Shown in pieces: positions 12,904-24,090 of a DNA stretch of 64,000 bases. The stretch covers positions 25,090,379 to 25,154,378 of the forward strand of contig NC_040011.1 in NCBI RefSeq assembly GCF_000972845.2. The letters are read 5' to 3'. This DNA is from Larimichthys crocea. Lineage: Eukaryota > Chordata > Actinopteri > Sciaenidae. The notes under the pieces were generated by a model. It saw only the letters and a program-made list of their open reading frames with translations. It had not been told where the DNA came from and did no database searches. Within the stretch, counting starts at the first letter, position 1. Each line of letters begins with the position of its first letter. A program made the translations under genes and the position numbers.

Positions 12904-15009
12904 GTCAGTTTTTAATCCACACAGGTTTCATGATGGGAAAGTAGCACCAGTGGCTGGCAGATTTCAGGCACAAAATAATAATTTACGAATGAGTGGCTGG
13001 TGAATACTGTCAGTGACTGGCAGATGTTCACATTTTCAAAAGTTAATTTTCAACCCTGGCTTTGTTATATCAGTTCTCTTTCCTGCACTGTAAAAATGTA
13101 ACTTAAAGTTAGAACCTCTGAGATGGTTGATTTGGTTGATTTGATAACACCCGTGGTTAGTGGTGCAGTAAAATGTCACAGCAAACTTTGTCTGAGCAGT
13201 TACTTTGTCGAAATGTTAAAAATCATGTTTCAATAGAAATCATGTTTTAATAAAAAAGTTACAATTGCAATCTGAATTCATGCTACTGAGATGTTCAGTT
13301 TGCATTAGCAGTAACTTCATCTGATCCAGCTGTAGAGAGTGACACAATAACTGTAGATAAAATTGTGATGCTGGACATGCATCACTTTCTGTGAATCCCT
13401 CAAGCCGATAAGGGCAATGTGAATCTTGTCTAAGATTCTCAACAATCAATTGTTTTGGGGCTTTCTCAGGCTCCACCAACAGCAATTATTTGACCTTTGT
13501 AAAATAAAAAAAACATTTTACGTCAGTGAGTCTTCAATCATTCAATCTTTGTTTAATTTTCAGTCACAGACACTGAGTCTGCACAAATAGCACATATGAA
13601 TAATTCAAGAGTTGAGGCAGCCTATCAGAGAAACTAACTCCTGTGGTGTTTAGAGGCCATCTGAGCTAGTGATGTAAATCGAACAGTCACCACACGCTTA
13701 ATGAATAAGAGTGTAGATAAAATGGCTCAGCAGCCTTTTCATTCAGAAATAAGCTTTCTTATCCTTCAACTCTCCAGGCACCACTCTGAGTTCAAGAAAA
13801 TGTCTGGTTTGAGTAGCACTATTAGTCTAAAAGAGTTTCCTCACACTTTGACATGTTAAAAACATTCCCCTGACACCAAATATACTCATACTACTGACAA
13901 GCTTCTCATCTGGCGTCAATCAGTTGGGAATTCAGCATTAATTTTCTATCTTGGTTTCAATATCTCACTTTAAATAAATTCTCAGCTGCTGGTCCCATAT
14001 TTATCAATTCCTTCTCATAGAGGAAAGCCTAGAAAGAAAGCCTAAATCTTCCTCCACACTGCCAAATTAATAAAGGGTGAGAAATGATCTGGGTAGAGAA
14101 AAGATGCCATGTTACAGCTGAAGATTTTTAATGACATAAATTCCCTCATACAAGATGCCCTTTGAATTTGCTGGCAATTCAGGTTCACTGTTTCTACTTT
14201 GCCAAGCAATATCGATGAAAAGGAAAAGTACTGACTGCTCCCTCTTTCCAATGCACTACTTTTAACAAGAGCTGTGTAAGACGAAACAAAAAAACACTTT
14301 TAATCTGTGAACACCCTGACAAAGATGGAGATGTCCTCACAAGCTTTTGTGCTTTTCAAAGTCATCCTATCAAGGAGGAAAATCTAAAGCAGTGTCTGGG
14401 GAACAAAAACACCGGAGGGAGAGGACTCTCCTATGGCAGCCATGTTCTCCAGGCTGATGGATGAAGATAGAAACTCATCTCATGACTAATTATTTATCTT
14501 CCCTCCAGAACTGTGTCTGGTGCTTGGAAATAACACAATCCTCTGCTCTGACCATGTCGTAAACAAACTAGAATGATGGAGATGAGTCCACTCTTTGTCA
14601 CTCACAACACTGTAGAGCATGGCTACCATACATACGGCCCACGGACATAACCTGGCAGATTATATCTTCTCTTTCTGTGGTTTTGTGTATTTTTTTCTGT
14701 TAGATTAAGAGTGATGTTGTCATTTCTATGAATTTGTGCAATCCATTGGTTTTGGATTTTAAAAAATATTGTTGCAATGTTTACTTTTTTAGTAAATGAA
14801 GTTTGGATGTTTCTCTCTACACTGTCAAATCCAAAGTGCTCCCACACATGACAGCACTACTACCACTACTGAAATACCTTTTAAATAATATTCTTAATAA
14901 ACAGCAAGGCCATTAACTAGAATAACTACAGATACATGCATTTATGTCACAATAACACTGTGAATTCCCCTCTCATTAAACATCCCAAACTGTGGGCATG
15001 AATATGTTG

Positions 15010-15345
15010 CTGTAAATACCTTCATCATTCTTGGAACACTGTCCACATCATTTTAAAATGTGGCTGCAGGAGTTTGTTCCCATGCAACCACAAGAGGATA
15101 AGTGAGGGCACTGATGTTGGGCATCGAGGCCTGGCTCTCAGCCACTGTTCCAGTTCAACTCAAAGGCATTAAATGGGCTTGAAGTCAGGTCTCTGTGCAG
15201 GACAGTCATGTTCCTCTACATCAAACTTAAAGACTATGTCCTTCTGGAGCTCACTGTGTACATGAGAGTATTGACATTTTTTTAACCAGGAAATCTTCTT
15301 TTAAAATGGCTGCCACAAGGTTGGAAGCACGCTATCTTAATCCAA
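15010..15345 (-). pseudogene. Tc1-like transposase C-terminal remnant
   Basis: The minus strand translates in broken frames into words of the C-terminal part of Tc1-like DDE transposases: DCPAQRPDFKPI (family form close to DWPAQSPDLNPIE), then WLRARP and PTSVP. Stops interrupt it and the N-terminal half and both inverted repeats are missing. It is a dead fragment of an element type very widespread in fish genomes, unrelated to the remnant at 4164-4520 as far as I can see. Confidence 0.65.
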
Positions 15346-15519
15346 GCTTCAATGATTAGCAGCATGAAAAGAGGGAATGATTACAATAACTCCTATTAAC
15401 ATATGACGTGAGTTTTTTCATTAAATACATTTAAATTTTCATTAAATCTGTTCTCCTTTATGTTTTTTTCTGTTCTGTTTTTTGGAACTATTTGTCTGTC
15501 CTACCAATGGTGTGAAATA

Positions 15520-15755
15520 TTCCACTGACCAACAGGTGACAGTAACATGCCAAGATATCCAGCAATGTGCCAGTAAAGGCAGAGAAGACGACTGATATCA
15601 ATGCGACTGATAACAAGTAAACATGGATGTAATTTAATACAATTTAAAGAGTCTTTGCAGACTCGACACTTCTGTTAGGTTAGACTTTCATGAGAAACAC
15701 AGAACTGAAAGATATTTTCTTTATTTACAAGAAAACTTCACAGGGCAGCTTTAAT
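15520..15755. repeat. Probable teleost interspersed repeat fragment
   Basis: Words such as AACATGCCAAGATAT, GTAAACATGGATGTAATTTA and ACAAGAAAACTTCACAGGGC match, from memory, a dispersed repeat seen in many percomorph genomes. No terminal repeats or coding potential are visible and the class is unknown to me. Confidence 0.3.
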
Positions 15756-17298
15756 CAAGGGGATGACAACATCACTATATGTTAACAATGTGTCCACATA
15801 TTTTTTTGGGCCATTTCACCAGGCTTTACAGTGGACTTGCACTCAGTTTAAAACTAAGCAGAATCCAAGCAGGAGGCATTCAATTCTAATACAGGGGGTC
15901 TGTGTCCTTTAGCAGTTTGAACTCCTCTAATCTCTTATTCATGTATTCAAGGTGAGAGGAGAAAGGAGCATCTATAAGTGAGAGCCCAGTGTGTCAGAGA
16001 ACATTGATGAACGTGGGGGTCTGATTGAAAGAAGAAAAAAAAAATGGGAGGAGAAAAGTCTTGGCTCCCTCTCATCCTTCGATGAACCTATCAATGTATC
16101 CTGCAGAGGAGAAGAAAGACTCAGGTCCTGAAGCTCCACACAGACCAGGATCAAAGGGAATCCCCATCTGATCCAGATGTCGTTTGAATGCTTTATGCCA
16201 AGCAAGACATTGAGGCAAGGCTTGAATAAGATGTGACTCAAGAGAGATCTGATCACAGGTAGCCTGTCATTTGCAGATGAGAACATCACACAGGGGAAGA
16301 TTTCTTTTTTTTTTCTAAAAACATAATCTGTATACATACATAATTCAAAATACCGAGCAAATGTATATCTTAGTGTCACATGATTGGATCTTCAAAGTCC
16401 TATTCAGTTTGCATTATGTCATATATTGTCAGTCACTAAATTCATAATGCCGATGCTGCACCAGCTATTTACATCTATGTTGTAAAGACGACATCAAACA
16501 CACTGTCGAATAATAGACCACTGAAATGCTCAGATATGATCCATACAGCATACGCCCACATACGCACATTTAAAAAAACATATACTGTGTAAATGACATA
16601 CCAAATTGCATGGAAGCTAATTAATTTACAGCACTCAGAGGTTAAGTACAGTCACTCACATCTTTTTCTCCCCCAATTCATCCATCATAATTCAATCTTC
16701 ACATGCTCACACATAGATTCCTGCAAAAAAAAAACAGCCGGATCTATTCATACAGGGATGCTGCTAATGCATGAAAACCTGCACGCAACCTACACAGATT
16801 CTTTCAGCTCTGACAAAGCCCTTCAAGGATGCTGGGTAGCTTTTGTGTCCAAAGTCTTGTTTCCTCAGAGGCGAGCCCACAAAGTGAGTGTACTTAGTTT
16901 ATTATGCAGATGCCATCACTGAGCACTCTCATGTAATGCAAATGCACACGCAAACTCATTTAGAATTTAGCAATGTTGTGCTGTCTCAGAGCTTTCATTT
17001 CATTTGTGCATAATACTGTACATGAAAGGGATTTCTGAAGCCCATTGTGAATACATCAACACGCACGCAACTAAGTGCAAAGAATAATATGAATAATGTA
17101 CACCTGGAAAAAATATTTGCTCTTATGGCTAAATACAAGTCTTTGAAGTCAAGACTGGGTGCACATTTTATATATCTAAGTAAGCTCAAACAGAGAGAAG
17201 AGATAACAAAAAAAATCTTTGCACTGGGGTCACTGGTGAATTGAGCATGTAATGGGTTAACTTGTTCCAAATGAGGAAATGGGAGGAGAATGGCACTC
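15756..17298. other. Upstream region of the TRIM gene, no feature recognised
   Basis: Open frames of 135, 109 and 91 residues show no domain. A TTTATATATC word lies near 17167, about 130 bp before the ISRE cluster, too far to serve as its TATA box in a simple layout. Confidence 0.4.
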
Positions 17299-17358
17299 TG
17301 ACGTAACTGCTGAAAGAGAAACTAAAAGACAGAAAAGAGTTGCATGCTTTCACTTCTC
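17299..17358 (+). promoter_or_regulatory. Putative interferon-responsive promoter cluster: CRE/ATF-like, ISRE and PRDI-like sites
   Basis: Three motifs lie within 60 bp and end 38 bp before the predicted first splice donor. TGACGTAA at 17299-17306 resembles an ATF/CRE element. GAAAGAGAAACT at 17312-17323 is a perfect match to the ISRE consensus GAAANNGAAACT, bound by ISGF3 and IRFs. CTTTCACTTCTC at 17347-17358 is, on the minus strand, GAGAAGTGAAAG, the IRF-type core known from PRDI of interferon-beta promoters. No TATA box is placed sensibly for a start here, so initiation is probably diffuse between about 17325 and 17390. The motif matches are seen directly; inducibility is inferred from the motifs and from the known interferon response of many fish TRIM genes. 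Confidence 0.6.
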
Positions 17359-17396
17359 TTTACGGATCTTAACTATTTGAAAAACCATCACACCAG

Positions 17397-17517
17397 GTAA
17401 AATTTCATTGTATGACATTTGCAGTCTTGTATTTAATGTTAACTAGTGCATCTCAGTGATTTTAAACATGGACAATAATGACTCTAACTTTGTATCATTT
17501 ACCCTCATGTTTTCTAG
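17397..17517 (+). other. Predicted 5'-UTR intron of the TRIM gene
   Basis: A consensus donor (CACCAG followed by GTAAAA, GT at 17397-17398) pairs with an acceptor at 17516-17517 (pyrimidine-rich tract, then TTTTCTAG). A CTAAC branch-point match lies at 17484-17488, about 30 bases before the AG. Splicing joins CACCAG to CCATGG, keeping a strong Kozak context (G at -3, G at +4). The intron is 121 bp, typical of short fish introns. It removes the alternative upstream ATG at 17478. The prediction rests on splice signals only. Confidence 0.6.
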
Positions 17518-17519
17518 CC

Positions 17520-19163
17520 ATGGCATGTGGTAGTAGTCTCGAGGCCTGGGAGAATTTTCGATGTTCCATCTGTCTGGATGTGTTCACTAAACCTGTGTCG
17601 ATCCCCTGTGGACACAACTTCTGTCTCACCTGTATCAAAGACTATTGGGACACTAACAGTACTGGCGTCCACTGTTGTCCATTATGTCAAGAGAAATTCT
17701 ACACCAGGCCGATGCTTCGGGTTAACACTTTCATTGCTGAGATGGCTAAAGAGGTCAAGAAATCTGTTGAAAAAAAGTCTTCAATAGAAGTTACCCCTGA
17801 CCAAACAGGAAATGGTAATGTGCTCTGTGATATGTGTAAAGGGCCAAAGCTCACAGCCGTCAAGTCCTGCTTAGTGTGTTTCATGTCCTACTGTGAAACA
17901 CATCTGGAGCGTCATTTCACATTTTCAAACTTGAGGAAACACAAGCTAATCCCCCCGGTTCACAACCTGGAGAGCAGGATGTGCAAGAAGCATGATGAGC
18001 CCTTGGAGCTGTTTTGCAGAGTGGATAATAAGTTTGCATGCAGGTCCTGTGAAAACAGTGACCACAAAAGCCATGAGATGGTGAGTATGGAGGAGGAGGC
18101 TGAAATGAGGAAGGCCCAGGTGGGGGGAAAAAGGAACGACATGGATGAGAAGATCCAGGCCCGTCAGCAGAAGATTTACGAGATTCAATACTCTGTGGAG
18201 GCTAGCAAAAATAATGCAGTGAAGGCGCTGTCATACAGCACACAAGTGATGACTGCTGTGGTGGACTATGTTAAGAGGAGCCAAGCTGAGTTAGTTAAGG
18301 TAATTCTGACACGGAACAAAAAAACTGAAACAGAGACAGAACGCTTCATTAAAGAACTGGAGGGAGAAATTCTGCAAATCAAGCAGAACAACGCGCAGCT
18401 TAATCAGGTTTCATTCAACAATGACGCCTTCAGCTTCCTTGAGAATTTCCCCTCTCTTACCATTGCTCCGCTCCAGGTGAAGGACTGGTCTGATGTGACT
18501 TTTAACATTGACCAGTTTGCCATGCAGGACGCCTTGACCAAGTTCAAGACAACAGTGATGAGAGAAGTAAGGATGCTGTGTGATCCTGACTTGAATGAAA
18601 TGCAGCAACATGCTGTGGATGTGACTCTTGATCCAGACACAGCATACCCTTCTCTCATTGTTTCTGAGGATGGAAAACAAGTCACGACTGGAGAAAAGAA
18701 GAGAAATCTCCCAAACAAACCGCAGAGGTTTGATCATGTCCTTAATGTCCTTGCAAAGGAAGGTTTCTCCACAGGAAAGTTTTACTATGAGGTCCAGGTT
18801 AAAGACAAAACACAATGGGATTTAGGAGTTGCAAGCAAGTCAATCAACAGGAAGGGGGATATAAGACTTAGCCCTAAGAATGGATACTGGACTATTTGGC
18901 TGCGAAAGGGAAATGAGTTTACAGCCAACGACAGCCCTGCCATTGACCTCCATGTAAGTGAGATACCTCAAAAGGTTGGAGTGTTTGTTGATTATGAGGG
19001 TGGTCAAGTTTCCTTCTATGACGTGGATGCCAGATCTTGCATTTTCTGCTTCACCGGATGTAACTTCACTGAGGAGGTCTTTCCGTTATTCAGCCCCTCT
19101 GCTTATGACGGTGGCAAAAATTCAGCCCCTTTGGTCATTACTCCAGTCAAATGCACAAGCTGA
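17520..19163 (+). CDS. TRIM-family RING E3 ubiquitin ligase with PRY-SPRY (bloodthirsty/btr-like)
   Basis: Encodes 547 residues, a normal length for a full TRIM with a C-terminal PRY-SPRY. Residues 15-56 form a canonical C3HC4 RING (C15, C18, C30, H32, C35, C38, C53, C56), the domain that recruits an E2 and transfers ubiquitin. Residues 103-141 hold a B-box-1-like Cys/His cluster (C103, C106, C117, C120, C125, H128). Residues 155-185 fit a B-box 2 (C155, H158, C166, D169, C174, C177, H182, H185). A charged, proline-poor stretch at about 192-300 looks like the dimerising coiled coil. PRY starts near 367 (LDP at 370-372) and SPRY follows to about 541, with YYEVQV (422-427), WDLGVA (from 433), VDYE (490-493) and FPLF (521-524). 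SPRY is the presumed target-recognition domain. The start at 17520 has G at -3 and G at +4 and lies two bases after a splice acceptor. An in-frame ATG at 17478 would add 14 residues but sits in the predicted intron. The uninterrupted coding exon and the residues around the RING fit btr genes, many of which are annotated in fish as TRIM21-, TRIM25- or TRIM39-like. Family assignment is strong; the exact orthologue and substrate are unknown. Confidence 0.93.
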   Translation: MACGSSLEAWENFRCSICLDVFTKPVSIPCGHNFCLTCIKDYWDTNSTGVHCCPLCQEKFYTRPMLRVNTFIAEMAKEVKKSVEKKSSIEVTPDQTGNGNVLCDMCKGPKLTAVKSCLVCFMSYCETHLERHFTFSNLRKHKLIPPVHNLESRMCKKHDEPLELFCRVDNKFACRSCENSDHKSHEMVSMEEEAEMRKAQVGGKRNDMDEKIQARQQKIYEIQYSVEASKNNAVKALSYSTQVMTAVVDYVKRSQAELVKVILTRNKKTETETERFIKELEGEILQIKQNNAQLNQVSFNNDAFSFLENFPSLTIAPLQVKDWSDVTFNIDQFAMQDALTKFKTTVMREVRMLCDPDLNEMQQHAVDVTLDPDTAYPSLIVSEDGKQVTTGEKKRNLPNKPQRFDHVLNVLAKEGFSTGKFYYEVQVKDKTQWDLGVASKSINRKGDIRLSPKNGYWTIWLRKGNEFTANDSPAIDLHVSEIPQKVGVFVDYEGGQVSFYDVDARSCIFCFTGCNFTEEVFPLFSPSAYDGGKNSAPLVITPVKCTS

Positions 19164-19396
19164 GTTTTTGTTTTTTGGGGTCATTGTGAAAGAAAATGAG
19201 ACAGGACAAGGGACTTGGAGAGAGATGGTGGATCTTAATAATAGAAAGATGAACTGTTTTTATCCGTGCAACTCCAGTGTGTCATTTTGTTTCTCCCATC
19301 CATCAGTGTCAGTGCTGTGTGTGTCGCCTGTCACACAGACAGCTGTAGAGTTCCCATTCAGCCATCAGGACATTACTGCACATACACACACAAGGT

Positions 19397-19474
<78 letters not shown>

Positions 19475-19711
19475 AGGCAACATAGCTATACCAATACCAA
19501 AGATTGGTCACATAAAAATTTATAGACTTTTTATGCCATGATGGATGGGCTTGATACCTATAGCAGGCTGATGAAACTATTACTGTGTTTGAAAATACTT
19601 TTTGACTTACATGTGATACATCTCAGGTCAGTATATACCAAGGTGACCCCCACTACACAACCTGTGTATGATTAGGTAAGACTTAAGTGTTGGTTGAGCA
19701 GAGTCATTAAA
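19164..19711 (+). other. Likely 3' UTR of the TRIM gene, containing a (CA)n tract
   Basis: After the TGA stop there is no further domain-bearing frame. The first plausible poly(A) signal is ATTAAA at 19706-19711, followed by a T/G-rich stretch. The next AATAAA is much later, at 20369-20374, so the true 3' end could be there instead. Open frames reading through 19266-19541 encode only His-Thr repeats from the CA tract. UTR length is an inference without transcript evidence. Confidence 0.35.
19400..19472 (+). repeat. (CA)n microsatellite, about 36 units
   Basis: A nearly uninterrupted CA dinucleotide run begins about 240 bases after the TRIM stop codon, so it probably lies in the 3' UTR. Runs of this length are usually length-polymorphic. 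Confidence 0.97.
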
Positions 19712-20803
19712 AGTATTTGTTTGTTGGTGTTTACCATTTAATTCTTTTTTAAGAGCTGTATATTGAATTGTCTCAGCAAGTGCCACAAACTGTATTAAGT
19801 AGGTAAGTAGCAGCTGTTGTAATTATGACAGGAGCAAAGACAGAAGCAGGTGAAATTGTTACATAATAACAAGTCAGAGTAGTCGTAGTATGGGAAACTC
19901 CCGAATCATAGCAAAGTACTTATATTAACCCAAACCAAGATTGTTTTCTAAACCTAACAAAGTAGTTTTATGCTTTAACCTAAACTAACCATAGCCAGAG
20001 TCATTATCACTTTGTAAAACTGATGTGTTAAATGCGTCGCTGTATATGTTTAAGAATTTTGTATAATTTGGACGATTGTGTTTTTTGATGCTTGCTACGT
20101 GTGTCTTATATGAGGTTCTTATTTGGTGTAATCTTATCTGGATTGTTGTATAATATCAATAGCTATCAATATGTGATAGCTAAGAGATCACATACTGAAC
20201 AAATCAGAGTGTGGAGCTGTTGGATGAAAACCTGCTGCTGATGATGAACCTGATATTGTTATCTCTTATATATGACTGTAAATGAAATATCTTTTTTGAG
20301 GCATTTTTGAGGATGGCACTTGCTGATGTCCATTGTCCAATGTTTGACTGAAATGCAATGATGAAAAAAATAAATAACGGTGATTTAGCAAACAGTGATC
20401 TCTGTGATTTCTTTATCTGAACTACACACTTAAACACTCGCAACAATCTAAGAAATCCAACCAGCAGAAAAAGACACCAAATTACTCCAACATATAATTA
20501 AAGTGCACCTGTCACTTCTATCTGCAGCATATGAATACAAATTAGAGACTCTTTTGACACTCTCCCCATAATATACACTTAGCAAATTTGTAGCCACCAA
20601 AATAATTCATTACTTTCACAGTGTGGTTTGAAAAATAATGTTAATTCTGCCTTTTAAAAACAGCGAACTGAGATTTTAATGATTTGACATAGATAATTAC
20701 ATTCCTGAGGTTAAAACATCTCATCTGAAAATATGCAGGTGTTTGGTGACAGAAAGCTTAGCTCAACATCATGCAAATACCACTTTGTTTTACTGTTAAA
20801 AGT
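19712..20803. other. Downstream of the TRIM gene, nothing firm
   Basis: Contains an alternative AATAAA at 20369-20374 and a 9-bp hairpin at 20160-20182 (TAGCTATCA and TGATAGCTA). No frame with a domain. Confidence 0.4.
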
Positions 20804-21151
20804 CAGTGGTGGAAGAAGTATTTAGATATTTTAGTTAAGCAGAAATAACAACACCAACATGTTCCAACTGTTCATGCAAAATCTTAAGTAAAGGTATAAA
20901 GCTATTAAGAGCTAAAAAAAAAAAGTATCAAATATATATCATTATACACTTTGGATTATTGTTACCTCTGTTTATCTATAACAATAAATCAGATTGAGTT
21001 AATTGCTTAATGTTTTGTGGGAAAAATCTGCACCTGCAAATAAATGTAGTGGAGTATAAAGTACATTATTCCCCTCTGAAATGTAGTAAAGTATACAGAG
21101 GTATAAAGTACCTAAAAACTGTACTCATAAAATAAAGTACTTGAGTGAATG
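20804..21151 (+). mobile_element. Degraded teleost DNA transposon, left end kept (cagtggtgg family)
   Basis: It starts with the diagnostic terminal sequence CAGTGGTGGAAGAAGTA at 20804-20820. Family words follow in order: AAATGTAGTGGAGTA, CCCCTCTGAAATGTAGT, GTATAAAGTACCT and AAGTACTTGAGTGAATG. The final CCACCACTG terminus is missing. It is in the same orientation as the partial copy at 3492-3662 and has no coding capacity, so it is a non-autonomous relic. Confidence 0.65.
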
Positions 21152-22049
21152 GTAAGAGGGATTTGATCTTTGTAGTATTTGCTACCTTGCTAACGTAACT
21201 AATGTTCTTCTTTTTTCTAATTGTATTTAAATTTTCAGATATCATTTTGGAATAATACTAACATGCTATAATTTTAATAAAGTTGCCAAACAACTACAAA
21301 AACGTAACGCAAAAGAGCAATGGCAGTTGCTACCTTTAAATCTACTATTTGAAATTTTCTAAGTTAATTTCTGTCATGGAAACTTATAAAAGGCTTGTAA
21401 AAGAGCCTGTAATGTACTGCTTCTAGTGCAATAATAGAGGCGCTGATCTGTGAAGCTAACTAAGAACATATCACATGTAACTGCTATTGACTGTGAAGTC
21501 ATTCTGCTGACTTTCTTTTGTTTAACCACAACATAGCTGCAGAGAGAGGGCCATCCTGGACTGCTGTGAAATGCTGATACTAATAGAAAAAGGATCATTC
21601 AAGCAATTTGTACGTGTGCCCTGTGGCAGTCTTTGTTATGCATTGTTCGAAAAGAGATGCTGGTGAGGAAAAGTGCAAGAGTGAATAATGAAAGGTGTTG
21701 TATTTTCTGTAAAAATAAACCACGACACACAAAGCTTTCCATTAAAGTATTCATGGCACCTTCATTAATTACCTTCAAGCTAATAAAAGTTGTAAATTGT
21801 AATTCAAAATATTTTCTTTATATTTCTGTCTTGCGTGGTCAGGATATGCACAGCCTTGTTCTTTAATACCTGCAGTCCGTTAATAAACACTTGTTTGGCT
21901 GGATGTTTTTCGGCCTTGAAGTTAAACCCCGACATGAAAAGTCAGACAGCATAACATAAAATTAACATATATATTAGATATTCTTTATATAATTCTTTTT
22001 TAGGCATGCTACATGTACAGTAGAGGCAGGGCTCTAGGGATGGCATGTT

Positions 22050-22482
22050 GGTCCACCACTAGGTCCAACTGGATTGCCTTTAAGTTCTAGATATCCATGG
22101 TTCCTAGAGAGTTAATCCTAATGACTTCCTCAAGTTCTACCATGAGGTTGACAGTTCTGGTTTTGAGTGAGATGTCTACTAGATGGATTAGCATAAAATT
22201 TGGTCCAGACATTATTGGTTAATGGTAAGTTTTCATTTAGTTCCATCATCAGGTCATTTCAGTTGATCCAGTACTTTGGTTTATGACCTGCAAGACTAAT
22301 GACAATCGCACCATCCTCAATGTTGCTTTGTTGTTGGTGTGAACGTGTTAGAATGCTAACATTCATTAACATTAAAGTGGGTCAGAAAATGTGTGCACAT
22401 GGTAAACATAACTCCTGTTTAACATCAGCATGTTAGCACTGTCACTGTGGGCATATTAGCATGGTGATGTTAGCATTTAAAT
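22050..22482 (+). repeat. Teleost interspersed repeat, GCTAAC/GTTAGC-rich family, copy 1
   Basis: Recognisable family words appear in order: CTACCATGAGGTTGACAG, AGATGGATTAGCATAAAATT, TACTTTGGTTTATGACC, CATGGTAAACAT, AACATCAGCATGTTAGCA and GGTGATGTTAGCATTTA. A second, longer copy in the same orientation lies at 60470-61095. The class is unclear to me and there is no coding content. Confidence 0.6.
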
Positions 22483-24010
22483 GACAACGTAACAGCCCCT
22501 TAATTAACAGGAATTCTCAGGTTGACAAATCTGTGTTTGCATGCATGGATCCCACTGTGTCAAAGTTCATTAGGTCATAAATAAAGTTTTACATTGGTCT
22601 GGGTACTTACACTTACTTAATGAATGGCACTATGTGAAAAATACAAGTACATTATGCAGTATGTCTGTGTTTCTGCAGGCGCATATGCTTTTGTCTTACA
22701 GTATGTGTACCTAATGAAGTAACAAACGTAATGAGATCCATTAGGGCCTCTTAACGAGACCAAATCCACATGGCTGCTAATGAGTCGGTGTCCATCAATC
22801 GTCCTCAGAGAGCTGGAGGACCTGACTAAAGCTGGAGACGACCTGGAGCCAGACAGAATCAGACCATGTAAGTCAATGAATCCACGACTCCAGCTGCTGT
22901 AGACCTCTATCATTTAGCTATCAGACCTTTAGGGAGGGACTTCAAGTTAGCAAGGAGCTACAACTGATAGACACCAGAGTCATAGCCAGCACAGAGAAGC
23001 ACTAATCATCTGTAATCATTGATCTCCCATTAGCATACGCATCAGCTTGATGGAACAATGCTCTGTAGAATTCTGTTGTTATTGGGCTATTATTAGCTTT
23101 CTAGCAACTGCTGTGCTAAACATATGTTCTCTACACAGGTACTACATACTGTGAAACAACACGTGGCTAATGTAGCACCATAGGGTGGAAACAATTACTT
23201 AAGAAACATGGGTTATGCAAAAAAAAAAAAAAAATACTCAATTCAAATTCTTTTCTACAAAGCCTAGTTTCATCCATGGAAGTATTATACAGTGAGTGAG
23301 CAAGTCCATATGTTTTTATCACTGTCACACCAAGAACTGATGATATATTGACCTGCAAGTTGAAAATTAAGAAAAGAGAAAATAAGAAAAACAGAGAGCA
23401 GATCAGGCAGTAAAAATACCAAAATGCATTAAAACTTCAAGAGCGTTTGAAAGCTGCTGTAGTGACACGGTAGCCGCATAACAAATACAACAGATGTTAT
23501 AAGTCTAGATGTTATGCTAATAATGAACCATTAATTAACGGAAATTAATGAACAGTAGTTTTGCTACTAACTCAATAAATCAAGTAAATAAGTTAGAATT
23601 TTGGTGAAAAATCAAACACATAATACTCATGCAGGTGGTTTACAGTGCAGAAGTAAAGAACTGAGCCAGAGAGACATCCATGATTATGAGGCGATATTTG
23701 CTGGGAAGCCAAGGCATTTTTACTTATATAACACACTCCCTCACAGCTAAACTAAATGTTCTTTACATTACCATGATAATAATAGCTTCACTTATATTAA
23801 TGGCACATTTCTTATATACAGTGTTCATAAGTCAACTAACTGATAGAAAAAAGAAAAAAGAATGAATAAGTGACTTCGCTCTCTATCTCTGAGATGGAAG
23901 GAAAAGAAAAAAGAAAAAAAAATGGGATGGCTTTTCCAGTGACAGATCAGATTTGTGCTCCACAAAGGCTTTGATCTTAAGGCTTTCTGACAGGCTTTAA
24001 TCTGAGCAGA

Positions 24011-24090
24011 CCACACGCACACACACACACACACACACACGCGCACACACGCACACACGCACACACGCACACACGCACACACACACACAT
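24011..24090 (+). repeat. Imperfect (CA)n with CG interruptions
   Basis: A CA run broken regularly by GC steps (ACGCACAC words). The Cys-Val-rich open frames read through it on the minus strand are artefacts. Confidence 0.95.

Larger units (their letters stand above)
4521..15009. other. Intergenic, mostly unassigned
   Basis: Apart from the minisatellite near 10.2 kb and the TAC tract, no gene was recognised in this 10-kb block. The longest frame (145 residues, minus, 9681-10118) is hydrophobic, low in complexity and without a domain. Nothing resembles a coding exon of a known family. Confidence 0.45.

Noticed and set aside
15972..16379. 135-residue minus-strand frame
   Set aside because: No recognisable domain; composition is typical of chance frames.
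17478..17519. Upstream in-frame ATG adding 14 residues to the TRIM protein
   Set aside because: It lies inside the predicted 5'-UTR intron, and the added residues do not look like a btr N-terminus. The ATG at 17520 has a strong Kozak context and gives the usual family start.
19266..19541. Open frames rich in His-Thr over the CA tract
   Set aside because: Pure microsatellite translation; no domain.
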